A DNA stretch of 38,249 nt from an uncultured Candidatus Saccharibacteria bacterium (GCA_947306585.1 CAMZGX010000005.1:1-38249), one strand, 5' to 3'. Positions 1-9,886 are shown, numbered from the stretch's first letter. Numbers and translations are program-made. The notes: generated by a model from the sequence alone, not told the origin.

Positions 1-52
1 TTAACTTGCTGGTTTTCAAGACCAGTGCCATCAACCACTCGGCCACCCTTCC
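1..52 (-). tRNA. tRNA-Ser (anticodon UGA), 3' part cut by window edge
   Basis: Reverse complement GGAAGGGTGGCCGAGTGGTTGATGGCACTGGTCTTGAAAACCAGCAAG: class II tRNA acceptor/D arm and anticodon stem CTGGT-CTTGAAA-ACCAG with anticodon TGA. Confidence 0.85.
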
Positions 53-125
53 ATGTGCTATTATAACAAAAAATTCACCTGTTGTAAAGTTTATTTACAA
101 AGAACTTGTGTGATATAATAATCTT

Positions 126-518
126 ATGAAAAAACGAGGTTTTACAATTATTGAACTAGCCGTCGTAATCGTCTTTGCGACCCTTCTCGTCGTCTTGTTC
201 TTTATTCAGAAAATAAACACTGATGCTATGCATCGCGATGAGCAAAGAAAAGAAGCAATCAATGCAATGTTCTATGCGCTTGAAGAGGATTTCTATGTAG
301 AAAATGGTTATTATCCAGAGGAAATCTCTGAAGAGAATCTTAAAGTTATGGACCCACAGCTTTTCACTGATCCAAATGGCATCAATCTTGGTATTGAAGG
401 CAGCTCTCTTGTCTATGAGCCAGCAAACTGTGATAATGGCAAGTGTAAAGAATATACTCTACGCGCAATTCTTGAAAAAGAAGACGAATATATCAAAAAG
501 AACCGTGAGAATAAATAA
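126..518 (+). CDS. Type IV pilin-like / pseudopilin protein
   Basis: N-terminal MKKRGFTIIELAVVIVFATLLVVLFF: prepilin peptidase motif G|FTIIE with Glu at +5. Confidence 0.8.
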   Translation: MKKRGFTIIELAVVIVFATLLVVLFFIQKINTDAMHRDEQRKEAINAMFYALEEDFYVENGYYPEEISEENLKVMDPQLFTDPNGINLGIEGSSLVYEPANCDNGKCKEYTLRAILEKEDEYIKKNRENK

Positions 519-1099
519 TGATCGCGCATATTAATGGCGAAATTGCAGAAAAATTTGACAGTTCCGTTATCGTTGACGTCAATGGTGTTGGCTACGAAAT
601 CGCTCTGACCGCTCTCGATTTCGATGATGCCGTCGTTGGTGAAAAGAAAAAATACTACACCCATCATTCAGTCCGTGAAAACGGGGAGGATCTCTATGGT
701 TTTTCATCGCTTGCTGCAAAAAAGCTCTTCGAACTTCTAACTTCTGTTAATGGCGTTGGACCAAAAGCTGGCATGGCAATCTTAAGCTTAGCCGCTCCAG
801 AAGATGTAAGAAATGCTATTGCGAACGCTGATGTCGCTTTCATCTCCAAAGCTTCCGGTGTTGGCAAAAAGTCTGCAGAACGTGTAATTGTTGATCTTCG
901 TGATAAAGTTGGCTTGCCATCACATGTTGGTGCAACTGCCGTCTTCGTTCCATCCGGCAACAATAAACTTGAAAAGGATGAAGCGCTCGATGCTCTGATT
1001 GCACTCGGTTTCCCACTTAAAGAAGCAACTGAAGCACTTGAAAAAGTCGATAAAAACTTGAGTGTTGAAGAACGCATTAAAGCCGCATTAAAAAGATAA
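518..1099 (+). CDS. ruvA: Holliday junction branch migration protein RuvA
   Basis: MIAHINGEIAEKF..., SVNGVGPKAGMAILS, SGVGKKSAERVIVDLRDKV helix-hairpin-helix motifs; starts on the preceding stop (TAATG). Confidence 0.95.
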   Translation: MIAHINGEIAEKFDSSVIVDVNGVGYEIALTALDFDDAVVGEKKKYYTHHSVRENGEDLYGFSSLAAKKLFELLTSVNGVGPKAGMAILSLAAPEDVRNAIANADVAFISKASGVGKKSAERVIVDLRDKVGLPSHVGATAVFVPSGNNKLEKDEALDALIALGFPLKEATEALEKVDKNLSVEERIKAALKR

Positions 1100-1101
1100 A
1101 A

Positions 1102-1132
1102 AAGACCCCCCGGAAGTCCGGGGGGATTTTTG
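1102..1132. terminator. Rho-independent terminator between convergent ruvA and hppA
   Basis: CCCCCCGG-aagt-CCGGGGGG stem followed by ATTTTT on + and preceded by A-run (usable on both strands). Confidence 0.85.
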
Positions 1133-1150
1133 AGGAGTTTAAAGTGCTAC

Positions 1151-3277
1151 TTAAAGTAAATGTATTGTGGCAAACACTGGAGCTAGTGTATTTGCAACTG
1201 TTGACATAGTCTTAATGAAAATATCGAGGGCGACGCCAACAACGTCCTTACGAGTGTCACCGATTGTATCGCCGGCAACTGCTGCTTTGTGTGCAGCTGA
1301 GCCTTTTCCGTGTCCAGCAAGGAGTCCTGCCTCGATGTATTTCTTGGCATTATCCCATGCACCACCGGAATTACCCATAAAGATAGCGCGAGGAATTGCT
1401 ACAACTGTTGCGCCGACGAGCATGCCGCCGACAAATTCAACGCCGCAGATGAATCCACCAAATACCGGAATAAATAACGCCAAGAGTGAAGGAACTAACA
1501 TTTTCTTGAGTGCCTGCTTTGCAGCCATCTCGATAATCATGTTATAGTCAGGTTTAACTTTTCCTTCGAGGACTTCCGGAGTCAACTGTTTGTCACCTGC
1601 ATCAGCAAGCAACTTCGCTGATTCAATAGTGTTATCGGTAAGCATAGCGCTGAAATACTCAACTAATGCACCACCAATGATGGCGCCAACGATTACGAGT
1701 GGGCTCGCAATATTCAGTACTGCTTCACCGGTCGAGTAACTTCCGACATATGCGAAAATCAGGGAAACGGTTGCATAGGCTGCTGAGCCAATAGCGAAGC
1801 CTTTTCCGATTGCAGCTGTAGTATTTCCAACAGCATCAAGCTTGTCGGTAATAGTACGAATTTCTTCAGGTAAGTGACAACCTTCAGCGATACCGCCTGC
1901 ATTGTCTGCGATTGGCCCAAAAGCATCAATTGAAACGGTAGTTGCTACAAATGATAACATACCAAGTGCCGCAACTGCGATTCCATAGATGCCACAAAGC
2001 CACCATGACATCAGCAGGGAAATGCCGATTACGAGGCATGGCAAGAGTACTGAACGAGAGCCAATTGCATCACCCTTAGTTACGACAAAAGCCTCGCCTT
2101 CAGTTGCGATTTCAGCTAGTGACTTAACTGGTTTATAGTCTGTGCCTGTGTAATATTCAGTTATTCTTCCGACTAAAACACCAGAAATAATTCCGAATAT
2201 TGCTGCAACCCATGGTGAAGCCCAGCCAATCTTGAATGAATCATAAAGATTAAGACTGTTGAAGAAATAACTTGCTGCGCCTGCACTTCCAAGAACTGTA
2301 ATTGCCGCCGAAATGTATGTTGCCATATTAAGTTCGAGTGACGGATTGTCTGAGTTCTTGTGGTGTAATGAATATGCAAGTCCAATGATGCATGCAAACA
2401 GTCCAATTCCAGCTAAGGCAATTGGGAACTTTAGTGTTGCAAGATAGAGATTAATGTCAGGTTCACCAGCTGCCTTGTAAACTGTTCCGGCCAGAAGCAG
2501 ACATGCGACGATAGTCGCAACAAAGCTCTCCAGAAGGTCTGAGCAGTTACCAGCAATGTCGTTTACATTATCGCCAATAAAGTCTGCAATAGTGTTTGGC
2601 ATTCTGCTGTCGTCTTCGGGTAAATCATTTCTTACCTTTCCGACAATATCTGCACTGATGTCGGCTGCCTTGGTGTAGTTACCGCCGGCAACACGGTTGA
2701 ACATCGCAACGAGCGAACAACCAAGTGAATAAGTCGTCAGTCTCATTGTAATCGGATTGCAAACCATATTTGCTAACAATCCATGTGACGTCGCATCCAG
2801 ATTGATTCCGCCTGAGGCGAAAAGGATGATTAAAAGTCCAAGAATTCCGAATGCTTCAACCGACAATCCACTTACGCTTCCTCCCTTTAAAGCAGTACGA
2901 ACTGTCCGTCCAACCTTCTTACAGCGAAAAGCACGTCTTGCTACTCTAAAATTAGCATGTGTTGCACTAATCATTCCGAGAATACAAGCCGCAGAACTCA
3001 TGCACGCACCGAGTAGGAATGTCAATCCAGAAGAAACCTCGATGAATAATGAAAATGTTACAGCAAGCGTCAGTACAACCACGATAATAATCTTATATTC
3101 CGTGATCATGAATGTTTTTGCTCCGTCTCGGATAATTTTCGAGAGATCATACATTTCCTGAATCTTTGTTTCTTCTGGTAAAATCTTCTTCGGTTTTTTA
3201 ATATTCAGATAGTTTTTCATTGCCATCGAAATGGCCCCAACAACTATTAATAAAACCAACAATAAGATTTGCTCCAT
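1151..3277 (-). CDS. hppA: Membrane-bound ion-translocating pyrophosphatase (GNTTAA motif, suggests K+-dependent type)
   Basis: 708 aa polytopic; AGGNYTKAADISADIVGKV, DNVNDIAGNCSDL, GNTTAAIGKGFAIGSAA, GDTIGD near C-terminus. Confidence 0.93.
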   Translation of the reverse strand: MEQILLLVLLIVVGAISMAMKNYLNIKKPKKILPEETKIQEMYDLSKIIRDGAKTFMITEYKIIIVVVLTLAVTFSLFIEVSSGLTFLLGACMSSAACILGMISATHANFRVARRAFRCKKVGRTVRTALKGGSVSGLSVEAFGILGLLIILFASGGINLDATSHGLLANMVCNPITMRLTTYSLGCSLVAMFNRVAGGNYTKAADISADIVGKVRNDLPEDDSRMPNTIADFIGDNVNDIAGNCSDLLESFVATIVACLLLAGTVYKAAGEPDINLYLATLKFPIALAGIGLFACIIGLAYSLHHKNSDNPSLELNMATYISAAITVLGSAGAASYFFNSLNLYDSFKIGWASPWVAAIFGIISGVLVGRITEYYTGTDYKPVKSLAEIATEGEAFVVTKGDAIGSRSVLLPCLVIGISLLMSWWLCGIYGIAVAALGMLSFVATTVSIDAFGPIADNAGGIAEGCHLPEEIRTITDKLDAVGNTTAAIGKGFAIGSAAYATVSLIFAYVGSYSTGEAVLNIASPLVIVGAIIGGALVEYFSAMLTDNTIESAKLLADAGDKQLTPEVLEGKVKPDYNMIIEMAAKQALKKMLVPSLLALFIPVFGGFICGVEFVGGMLVGATVVAIPRAIFMGNSGGAWDNAKKYIEAGLLAGHGKGSAAHKAAVAGDTIGDTRKDVVGVALDIFIKTMSTVANTLAPVFATIHLL

Positions 3278-3359
3278 AAACTCACCTCCCTTTTAATGTG
3301 CGTGTTTGCCAACAATAAAATCGGGCCGCGCTCCTCAACGCACGCCCTACATAATTTGT

Positions 3360-3388
3360 ATTTTAACATATTTTTGAGAAAATTTCAA
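3360..3388 (-). promoter_or_regulatory. Putative hppA promoter (-35 TTGAAA, 17-nt spacer, -10 TAAAAT)
   Basis: Minus strand TTGAAATTTTCTCAAAAATATGTTAAAAT. Confidence 0.55.
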
Positions 3389-3460
3389 CCATTCGTCTCT
3401 TATGTGTGGTATAATATATACAAAGAATTTCATTAACGTTAATTTTTTAAGGAACAAATA

Positions 3461-4162
3461 ATGTCAGGACACAGTAAATGGGAAACCACCAAGCGTCAAA
3501 AAGCTGTTGTTGATGCAAAACGTGGTGCTCTCTTCACAAAAATTGGAAACCAAATTGCTATTGCAGCTCGCGCTGGTCAAGATCCAGCAATGAACCCATC
3601 TCTCGCAATGGTTCTTGAAAAAGCTCGTCACGCAAACATGCCAAAAGCAAACATCGAACGCGCAATCGCTCGTGCTGCTGATAAAAACGCTGCAGCTATG
3701 ATCGAGGAAACTTATGAAGCTTATGGTCCAGCAGGCGTTGGTATTATTATCGAAGTTGCAACCGACAACAAAAACCGTACTATGCCAGAAGTTCGTCACA
3801 CTCTCGATAAAAACGGCGGCCGTATGGCTGATCCAGGTTCTGTCATGTTCCAATTCGAGCGCAAAGGTGTAATCTTTATCGCTGATAAAGGTGAAGACGC
3901 TCTTATGTCTGCTCTTGATGCTGGCGCAGAAGATGCTACTGAAGAAGAAGATGGTATTGAAATCATTACTGCTCCAACCGAACTTATGAAAGTTCGTCAA
4001 AGCTTAATCGACGCTGGTATGACTGTTAACTCAGCAGAACTTAAATATGTTCCAAACACTACTGTTCCTGTTGAAGGTGAAGATGAAGAGAAAGTCTCAA
4101 AGCTTCTTGACGCAGTTGATGATCTCGACGACGTCGTAAACGTCTTTACTAACGCCGCTTAA
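3461..4162 (+). CDS. YebC/PmpR family transcriptional/translational regulator
   Basis: MSGHSKWETTKRQKAVVDAKRGALFTKIGNQIAIAAR...; classic YebC N-terminus. Confidence 0.95.
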   Translation: MSGHSKWETTKRQKAVVDAKRGALFTKIGNQIAIAARAGQDPAMNPSLAMVLEKARHANMPKANIERAIARAADKNAAAMIEETYEAYGPAGVGIIIEVATDNKNRTMPEVRHTLDKNGGRMADPGSVMFQFERKGVIFIADKGEDALMSALDAGAEDATEEEDGIEIITAPTELMKVRQSLIDAGMTVNSAELKYVPNTTVPVEGEDEEKVSKLLDAVDDLDDVVNVFTNAA

Positions 4163-4180
4163 AATGTGGAAAAACTTGAA

Positions 4181-4206
4181 AAGCACCAGAAAATGGTGCT
4201 TTTTTC
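4181..4206 (+). terminator. Rho-independent terminator after yebC-family gene
   Basis: AAGCACCA-gaaaa-TGGTGCTT then TTTTT. Confidence 0.8.
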
Positions 4207-4256
4207 TTGACAAACCCAAAAAGCTTATGTTATAGTTTAATTGTATTAAGGTCATA
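4207..4256 (+). promoter_or_regulatory. Paralog-family promoter: TTGACA-N18-TATAGT (TATG extended -10) plus AGGTCATA element
   Basis: TTGACAaacccaaaaagcttatgtTATAGT; AGGTCATA at 4249-4256. Confidence 0.7.
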
Positions 4257-4295
4257 TATACAAACAAAAACAAAACAATAACAAAAAGGTAAAAA

Positions 4296-4934
4296 ATGAA
4301 AAGTTACCACACGAGGTGTGCCCATCGTGAGTCTCGTTTGGGCACCATTAATAAGCTTGGTTTTTTTGCGAGCTCGGTGATGGTTGCGGCTTCTGCTGCA
4401 TATATTTATTCGCCAGCCAATAGAACATATGCCGATAGTACGGCAACTACAAGAGTGTCAGTTGACATTAATAGGGTAATTGCATTGACTTTAGATACGG
4501 ACAATCTTGTGCTAAATGCCCCGGCTCCAACTGCTTCGGGCGTTTTTGTTCAGGACTCAATTAATGCCAATGTAACCACAAATAGCCTTTATGGCTATGA
4601 ATTGTATTTCTCGACAGACGGCAACAGTGCAGATATGACTCATGAGGATGAGTCGATAGAAGATGTGATCAGGTCGGATTTTGATGGAGCTATCACTTCG
4701 TCGACTATGGCGGCTAATAGATGGGGCTATAGTCTAAATGGCGTAAACTATATGAAAATACCGGTCGTAGCGACACCTCAAGTAATCAAAGATATTGAAC
4801 AATACCCAACGGAGGCAGAAAAACAAACGGAGATATATATAGGCGCAAAAATATCATCAGCCATAGCGTCTGGCGCCTATTCGAGCAGTCTCGTATTCAC
4901 AGCGGTTGCTCACTCCGGTCCGGATGAGAGTTAA
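4296..4934 (+). CDS. Secreted paralog, subtype A, short form without C-terminal domain
   Basis: KLGFFASSVMVAASAAYIYSPANRTYA signal; TNSLYGYELYFSTDGNSADM ... MAANRWGYSLNGVNYMKIP; ends at ...VFTAVAHSG. Confidence 0.75.
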   Translation: MKSYHTRCAHRESRLGTINKLGFFASSVMVAASAAYIYSPANRTYADSTATTRVSVDINRVIALTLDTDNLVLNAPAPTASGVFVQDSINANVTTNSLYGYELYFSTDGNSADMTHEDESIEDVIRSDFDGAITSSTMAANRWGYSLNGVNYMKIPVVATPQVIKDIEQYPTEAEKQTEIYIGAKISSAIASGAYSSSLVFTAVAHSGPDES

Positions 4935-4947
4935 AAGAGTACCATTA

Positions 4948-4975
4948 TACCTACGGCTAAACCGTAGGTATTTTT
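4948..4975 (+). terminator. Rho-independent terminator
   Basis: TACCTACGG-ctaaa-CCGTAGGTA-TTTTTG. Confidence 0.85.
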
Positions 4976-4984
4976 GTTGCAAGC

Positions 4985-5038
4985 TTGACATACGAACGAC
5001 GCTTATGCTAAGCTTAAACTAGGTTGAATTAGGTCATA
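4985..5038 (+). promoter_or_regulatory. Paralog-family promoter TTGACA-N18-TAAGCT (CTTATGC extended) plus AGGTCATA
   Basis: TTGACAtacgaacgacgcttatgcTAAGCT; AGGTCATA at 5031-5038. Confidence 0.7.
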
Positions 5039-5041
5039 AAA

Positions 5042-6301
5042 ATGGGAAAAATTGAATATCTAGGGAAAGATTATAAAAATATAATCGGTAAACTAGGTAT
5101 TTTTGCGGGTACACTTTTAGTTACAATTTTAGCCGCATACATCTATTCGCCAATTTCTGGTAGCCACGCTACCGAAGATGAAGAAGCAAAAATTTCCGTG
5201 GGGCTCAATACTACACTATCTTTAAACATAGATGTTAATCGATTAGATTTTTCATTCCAACCGTCAGAAGACGGAACATTCTTATCTCAGCCAATTACTG
5301 CTACGGTAAGTACGAACAGCGCCGATGGCTATGAGTTATATTTCTCATCGATTGATAATGAGACAGATATGATTAATGCCTTTTACGGTGTTAATGATGT
5401 TATTTCGTCAGGCTTTAATGGCACTGTCACGAATTCTACTATGACGAAAAATACTTGGGGCTATTCACTAAATAATACTGATTTTAGTAAGATTCCAACC
5501 TTGTCTAATCAGCTAACTGTAAAAAACCTGGATCATATTCCATCAAGCGCCGAAAAAACTTCGGTTGTAAATATCGGCATCAAGGTAGCATCGGACATTG
5601 CTGCTGGATCCTATGAGAAGAGTGTAGTTTTTTCAACCATCGCACATGAATCAGTAGCAAAAATGCAAGAATTCTCTTGCTCAGATTTGCCAAATGTCGG
5701 AGATACTACGGTTCTAATGGATGTAAGAAACGGTAAAAACTATAGAGTAGGACGCTTGGCTGATAATCAATGTTGGATGTTAAATGAACTTGGTATAGGG
5801 GATGGGGCCAGAATTTCTTCCGACGATAGTGATTTGCCAGAAGGCGAAACTTTTACTGTCGGTAGTTATACAGTTAATACAGTTGGATGGTATACTTATG
5901 GTACAGCTACTGCTGGCTGGGGAAGAGTAAATGAAAACTATGCAGCTGGAGCAAACTCACCTAAATCAATCTGTCCAAAGGGGTGGAGGCTACCAACGGG
6001 TGGACCAAATAGTGACTTCTCGTGGTTGATGGAAACATATAATACCATTGATGCTCTAGAAGCTCAACCGTTTAACTTGAATATTGGAAACTCATATGCG
6101 ATGAACGGTGACAGTGGCAGTGTGCAAGATGGTGGTATCGTGGGACTTTTATCATCAACAGCGTATTCGCTTTATAATAACAATAAAAGATATTATATGT
6201 TTTATGTAACGTCATATCCTTCAAAACTTGGTGGGAGTATTACTAATAACTACACAACTTCAAGCTATGGTTACAACGTCCGTTGCATAGCTAGAAATTA
6301 A
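5042..6301 (+). CDS. Secreted paralog, subtype A, with C-terminal FISUMP-like (Fibrobacter succinogenes major paralogous) domain
   Basis: KLGIFAGTLLVTILAAYIYSP...SHA signal; NGKNYRVGRLADNQCWMLNELG, CPKGWRLPTGG, C-terminal VRCIARN. Confidence 0.75.
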   Translation: MGKIEYLGKDYKNIIGKLGIFAGTLLVTILAAYIYSPISGSHATEDEEAKISVGLNTTLSLNIDVNRLDFSFQPSEDGTFLSQPITATVSTNSADGYELYFSSIDNETDMINAFYGVNDVISSGFNGTVTNSTMTKNTWGYSLNNTDFSKIPTLSNQLTVKNLDHIPSSAEKTSVVNIGIKVASDIAAGSYEKSVVFSTIAHESVAKMQEFSCSDLPNVGDTTVLMDVRNGKNYRVGRLADNQCWMLNELGIGDGARISSDDSDLPEGETFTVGSYTVNTVGWYTYGTATAGWGRVNENYAAGANSPKSICPKGWRLPTGGPNSDFSWLMETYNTIDALEAQPFNLNIGNSYAMNGDSGSVQDGGIVGLLSSTAYSLYNNNKRYYMFYVTSYPSKLGGSITNNYTTSSYGYNVRCIARN

Positions 6302-7112
6302 GAGACTTACGAATTAAATCGTAAGAAAAACCCTGACGTGCAAGATATTGTGTGAGTTTAGCGTCGTCGTAGCCGCGGCGACGCTTTTTCTCGATCATCT
6401 TCATGATTTCAACTTCATCATCACGGATCTTCTCGCCAAATTCATCGACCGACAAGACTTCTTTTATGATCGAATCCGAAACACCTTTGTTTTTGAGTTC
6501 CATTTTTAGTTTCTTCTCGGATGTTCCTTTGATTTGATTGCGGTTAGCAACAAAAAACCTCGCGAAATTTTCATCATTAATAATGTCTAGATCGATTAGT
6601 TTAGCAATTACAGCTTCAATATCTTCATCAGAAATGGCTGCGCCGGGCTTGCTCGGAAGTCCAGTCTTTGCGCGTCCAACATACTCGAAGCGGTTGTCTT
6701 CTGTGAAATCTTTTTCTTGAAGTTTTTTATTCTTTTCGCGAACATTCGAGCGAATCTCTTTAATTTTTTCGCGGTACTCCGCATCTGATTCAAGCCTTTC
6801 TAAGAAGCTATCATAGCGTTTTTGCTCGATTTCGCGCTTCATTTTTTTGCGCTTCAAATAATCACGGATCTCTTTCTCGGAATGTGGACGAGATAATGCG
6901 TATTCGATTGAGCGTTGTAAAAGTTTTCCAAAATCCGAAGCGGATTGGATCTTTGTGATTTCTTCTGGCGTGAGGATCATCCCACGCTTCAACTTGAAAT
7001 CAGAAACCTGGGCAATCGTGAGAGAAAAGGCAAACTTATTATCAAGAAATACGTTTACGCGGTTCTCATCACGAACCCCAACTCGAAGGTCAGTAACCTT
7101 CTTAGCTTCCAA
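6291..7112 (-). CDS. recX: Regulatory protein RecX
   Basis: ALSRPHSEKEIRDYLKRKK; VIAKLIDLDIINDENFARFFVANR; EKKLKMELKNKGVSDSIIKEVL; directly downstream of recA. Confidence 0.88.
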   Translation of the reverse strand: MEAKKVTDLRVGVRDENRVNVFLDNKFAFSLTIAQVSDFKLKRGMILTPEEITKIQSASDFGKLLQRSIEYALSRPHSEKEIRDYLKRKKMKREIEQKRYDSFLERLESDAEYREKIKEIRSNVREKNKKLQEKDFTEDNRFEYVGRAKTGLPSKPGAAISDEDIEAVIAKLIDLDIINDENFARFFVANRNQIKGTSEKKLKMELKNKGVSDSIIKEVLSVDEFGEKIRDDEVEIMKMIEKKRRRGYDDAKLTQYLARQGFSYDLIRKSLNF

Positions 7113-7114
7113 AA

Positions 7115-8155
7115 TTATTCCTCCGCTGCAGTTGCTTTTTCGCGAACTTTAGCTTCGATTTCAGCCATTAATTCTGGCTTTTCTTTGAAGAGCTTCTTTA
7201 CGGCTTCACGGCCTTGGCCAATGGTCTCACCATTGTATTTAAGGAAGGCGCCAGCTTTATCGAGCACTCCGTATTGAACTGCGAGATCAAGAATATCGCC
7301 GGTCTTTGAGATACCTTCATTGTACATAATATCGAATTCTGCAGTTCTGAATGGTGCAGCAATTTTGTTCTTTACGACTTTAATTTTTGTACGGTTACCA
7401 GATACGTTGTCACCATCTTTGATTTGGCCGATACGACGAATATCAATGCGGACAGAAGCGTAGAACTTAAGAGCGTTACCGCCGGTTGTAGTTTCAGGGT
7501 TACCAAACATCACGCCAATCTTCATACGAATCTGGTTGATGAAGATAACGGTTGCCTTTGACTTTGCAATAATACCGGTGAGTTTACGCATAGCCTGGCT
7601 CATCAAGCGAGCTTGAAGACCCATCTGTGAATCACCCATGTCGCCATCAATTTCAGCTTGTGGAACGAGAGCAGCGACGGAGTCGACTACGATGAGATCA
7701 ACTGCACCAGAGCGAACAAGAGTTTCACAAATTTCGAGTGCTTGTTCACCATTATCAGGTTGTGAAATCAAAAGGTTCTCAGTGTCAACGCCAATACGAC
7801 GTGCATATGCTGGATCGAGTGCGTGCTCAGCATCGATAAATGCAGCCTGGCCACCAGTCTTTTGGATCTCAGAAATTGCATGAAGTGCGAGTGTAGTTTT
7901 ACCTGAAGATTCAGGACCATAGATTTCAATGATACGACCTTTTGGATAACCACCACCGAGAGCTAAATCTAGAGAAAGTGAACCAGAGTGAATAAGCTCA
8001 ACGTCGATCTTCTTGGTTTCACCAAGCTTCATAATTGAACCTTCACCAAATTGCTTTGTAATTTGTGCGACAGCTAATTTGAGAGCCTCAGATTTTCCGT
8101 CGTTTTTTTCAGTCTTTTCTGCCTTTGCGGACTTATCAGAAACGGACTTTGCCAT
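7115..8155 (-). CDS. recA: Recombinase RecA
   Basis: [15 protein letters not shown] Walker [57 protein letters not shown]. Confidence 0.99.
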   Translation of the reverse strand: MAKSVSDKSAKAEKTEKNDGKSEALKLAVAQITKQFGEGSIMKLGETKKIDVELIHSGSLSLDLALGGGYPKGRIIEIYGPESSGKTTLALHAISEIQKTGGQAAFIDAEHALDPAYARRIGVDTENLLISQPDNGEQALEICETLVRSGAVDLIVVDSVAALVPQAEIDGDMGDSQMGLQARLMSQAMRKLTGIIAKSKATVIFINQIRMKIGVMFGNPETTTGGNALKFYASVRIDIRRIGQIKDGDNVSGNRTKIKVVKNKIAAPFRTAEFDIMYNEGISKTGDILDLAVQYGVLDKAGAFLKYNGETIGQGREAVKKLFKEKPELMAEIEAKVREKATAAEE

Positions 8156-8349
8156 TTTTACCTCCTAATATATTACTTATATTGTATCATTCTTCACCTC
8201 AAAAATGAAGAAGTAGGCTATCTGTTTCGGTCACGACTTTTTGAGTAAGTGCGTTGGTTTTGGAACTTTAGGCAGAAACCTTACTTAAAACTTAGCAAAG
8301 AACTTTTGGCGATGCAAGCAGAAGCATTGTCTCGTGGTATAATATAGAC

Positions 8350-8571
8350 ATGATAAAAATCTATACGACTGAAGACTGCGTTTACTGTCATGCTCTGATG
8401 GAATGGTTTGAGGAGCAGGGAATTAAGTATGAGGAACATCATGCTTCAGAGGATAAAACTATCCACTCCGTCCCAGTCACCCGTATCGATTTAAAAGATG
8501 GTGAAGTGGCCGAAGTTGTCGGCTTTGATCGTCCGGCTATTAAGAAGGCATTAAAAAATATTGCAGTATAA
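8350..8571 (+). CDS. Glutaredoxin-like / NrdH-type thiol protein
   Basis: MIKIYTTEDCVYCHALMEWFEEQGIKYEEHH, CxxC motif, VPVTRI cis-Pro loop. Confidence 0.85.
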   Translation: MIKIYTTEDCVYCHALMEWFEEQGIKYEEHHASEDKTIHSVPVTRIDLKDGEVAEVVGFDRPAIKKALKNIAV

Positions 8572-8572
8572 A

Positions 8573-9304
8573 ATGAAAAAGCCAGAATTACTATTTATCC
8601 ATGGATTTAGAGGAAACCACCTTGGTTTATTGGAGGTTAAGAAATATTTTGAGGCTAAGGGTTACAAATGTTATGCCCCAGACATTCCTCCAGCTTACAA
8701 TACTCAGAAGGAAAAGATTCCAAGACTATCTGAGCATACCGCTGATGGCTACGCTAAATGGGTTGCAGATTATATTTTAGAAAAGAAGCTTGATCACCCA
8801 ATTTTAATTGGTCACTCAATGGGCTCGATCATCAGTGCAGCTACTGCTGAAAAATACCCAGAATTAATTAACGAGAAGATTTTCTTCTTGTCGCCAATCT
8901 GCGTTACTCCACCAAAGTTTATCTGCAATCTCGCTCCGCTTTCTGTAATTTTGCCAACCAAGATGATCGGTTATATTACCACAAAGTATCTTCTTATCCC
9001 AAAAGATAAAAAGACTTTGAAAAAAGTGCTTGATATTACCTATAAGTGTGCTGAAAAATTCACATCAAAACGCGATTCTGGCCGTGCTGCTAAATTTAGC
9101 ATCAGCTACGCGATCTCAGATTTTGATTTCCAGAAAAATGCCTACTTTATTGCTGGTGAAAGTGATAAACTAAACAGCCAAGATCAGATTAAGAAAGTCG
9201 CTAAAAAGTTTAATACTAGCCCGATCTTCCTTAAAAAATCCGGACACCTTATTAACTATGAATGTCCGGAAGAGTTGGCTAAAGCGATCGATAATAATCT
9301 TTAG
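8573..9304 (+). CDS. Alpha/beta hydrolase (RBBP9/YdeN-like)
   Basis: LLFIHGFRGNHLG, ILIGHSMGSIISA nucleophile elbow GxSxG, C-terminal KSGHLINYE; ATG at 8573 preferred over track start 8561. Confidence 0.78.
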   Translation: MKKPELLFIHGFRGNHLGLLEVKKYFEAKGYKCYAPDIPPAYNTQKEKIPRLSEHTADGYAKWVADYILEKKLDHPILIGHSMGSIISAATAEKYPELINEKIFFLSPICVTPPKFICNLAPLSVILPTKMIGYITTKYLLIPKDKKTLKKVLDITYKCAEKFTSKRDSGRAAKFSISYAISDFDFQKNAYFIAGESDKLNSQDQIKKVAKKFNTSPIFLKKSGHLINYECPEELAKAIDNNL

Positions 9305-9849
9305 ATCCACTTAATCAAGCGTTTATATTCTTCGGAATCTTTATCGTATGAATCCAAGATATCTTGGGTGTAAGTTTTGCCGTTTGTAATATTGAGAGTT
9401 TCGACGTCTGGACAAGCTGCGAGCAAACGGATGATTGCTTCATCGGTATCAATGTTGGTCATTGATTTGTGTTTATCTGAAGAATGTGAATGTACGCGTA
9501 ACTCTTTATAGACAAAGCGCTTAATGCCAGCTTGTAAACAGTGTTTAAGACAGTTTTCGCAAGTTGCGATCATGTTGTAGAGAGTGCAACCATTAAGATC
9601 ACGACCAGCAAAGATTAAGGCATTCATCTCGGAATGAATTGCGAAATAATACTTCATTGGACGCTCAGAAAGTGTCATTTTTGATTCATCTGCACCTTGG
9701 ATTGTGCCATTATATCCAAATGAAACTGGACGCTTTCTTTCATCGACAATTACGCAGCCATTTTGCGAGCTAGGATCTTTGGATTTCTTTGCTACAGTCT
9801 CAGCAATCTCCATAAAATATTCATCCCACGAAAGTTTTTTGTCTGACAT
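9301..9849 (-). CDS. dCMP deaminase-like cytidine/deoxycytidylate deaminase
   Basis: HSEMNALIFAGRDLNG zinc motif plus CENCLKHCLQAGIKRFVY. Confidence 0.85.
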   Translation of the reverse strand: MSDKKLSWDEYFMEIAETVAKKSKDPSSQNGCVIVDERKRPVSFGYNGTIQGADESKMTLSERPMKYYFAIHSEMNALIFAGRDLNGCTLYNMIATCENCLKHCLQAGIKRFVYKELRVHSHSSDKHKSMTNIDTDEAIIRLLAACPDVETLNITNGKTYTQDILDSYDKDSEEYKRLIKWI

Positions 9850-9886
9850 ATCTTAAACCTCTCTAATTTTTCTCATTATATCACGT

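Noticed and set aside
3464-4000. 178-aa antisense ORF opposite the yebC-family gene
   Set aside because: Low-complexity F/S/C-rich translation, a shadow of a well-supported coding gene on the other strand.
8160-8340. Possible ncRNA in the recA-glutaredoxin intergenic region (weak inverted repeat ATGC-aagcaga-AGCAT)
   Set aside because: Stem too short and no recognisable RNA family; would need comparative folding.
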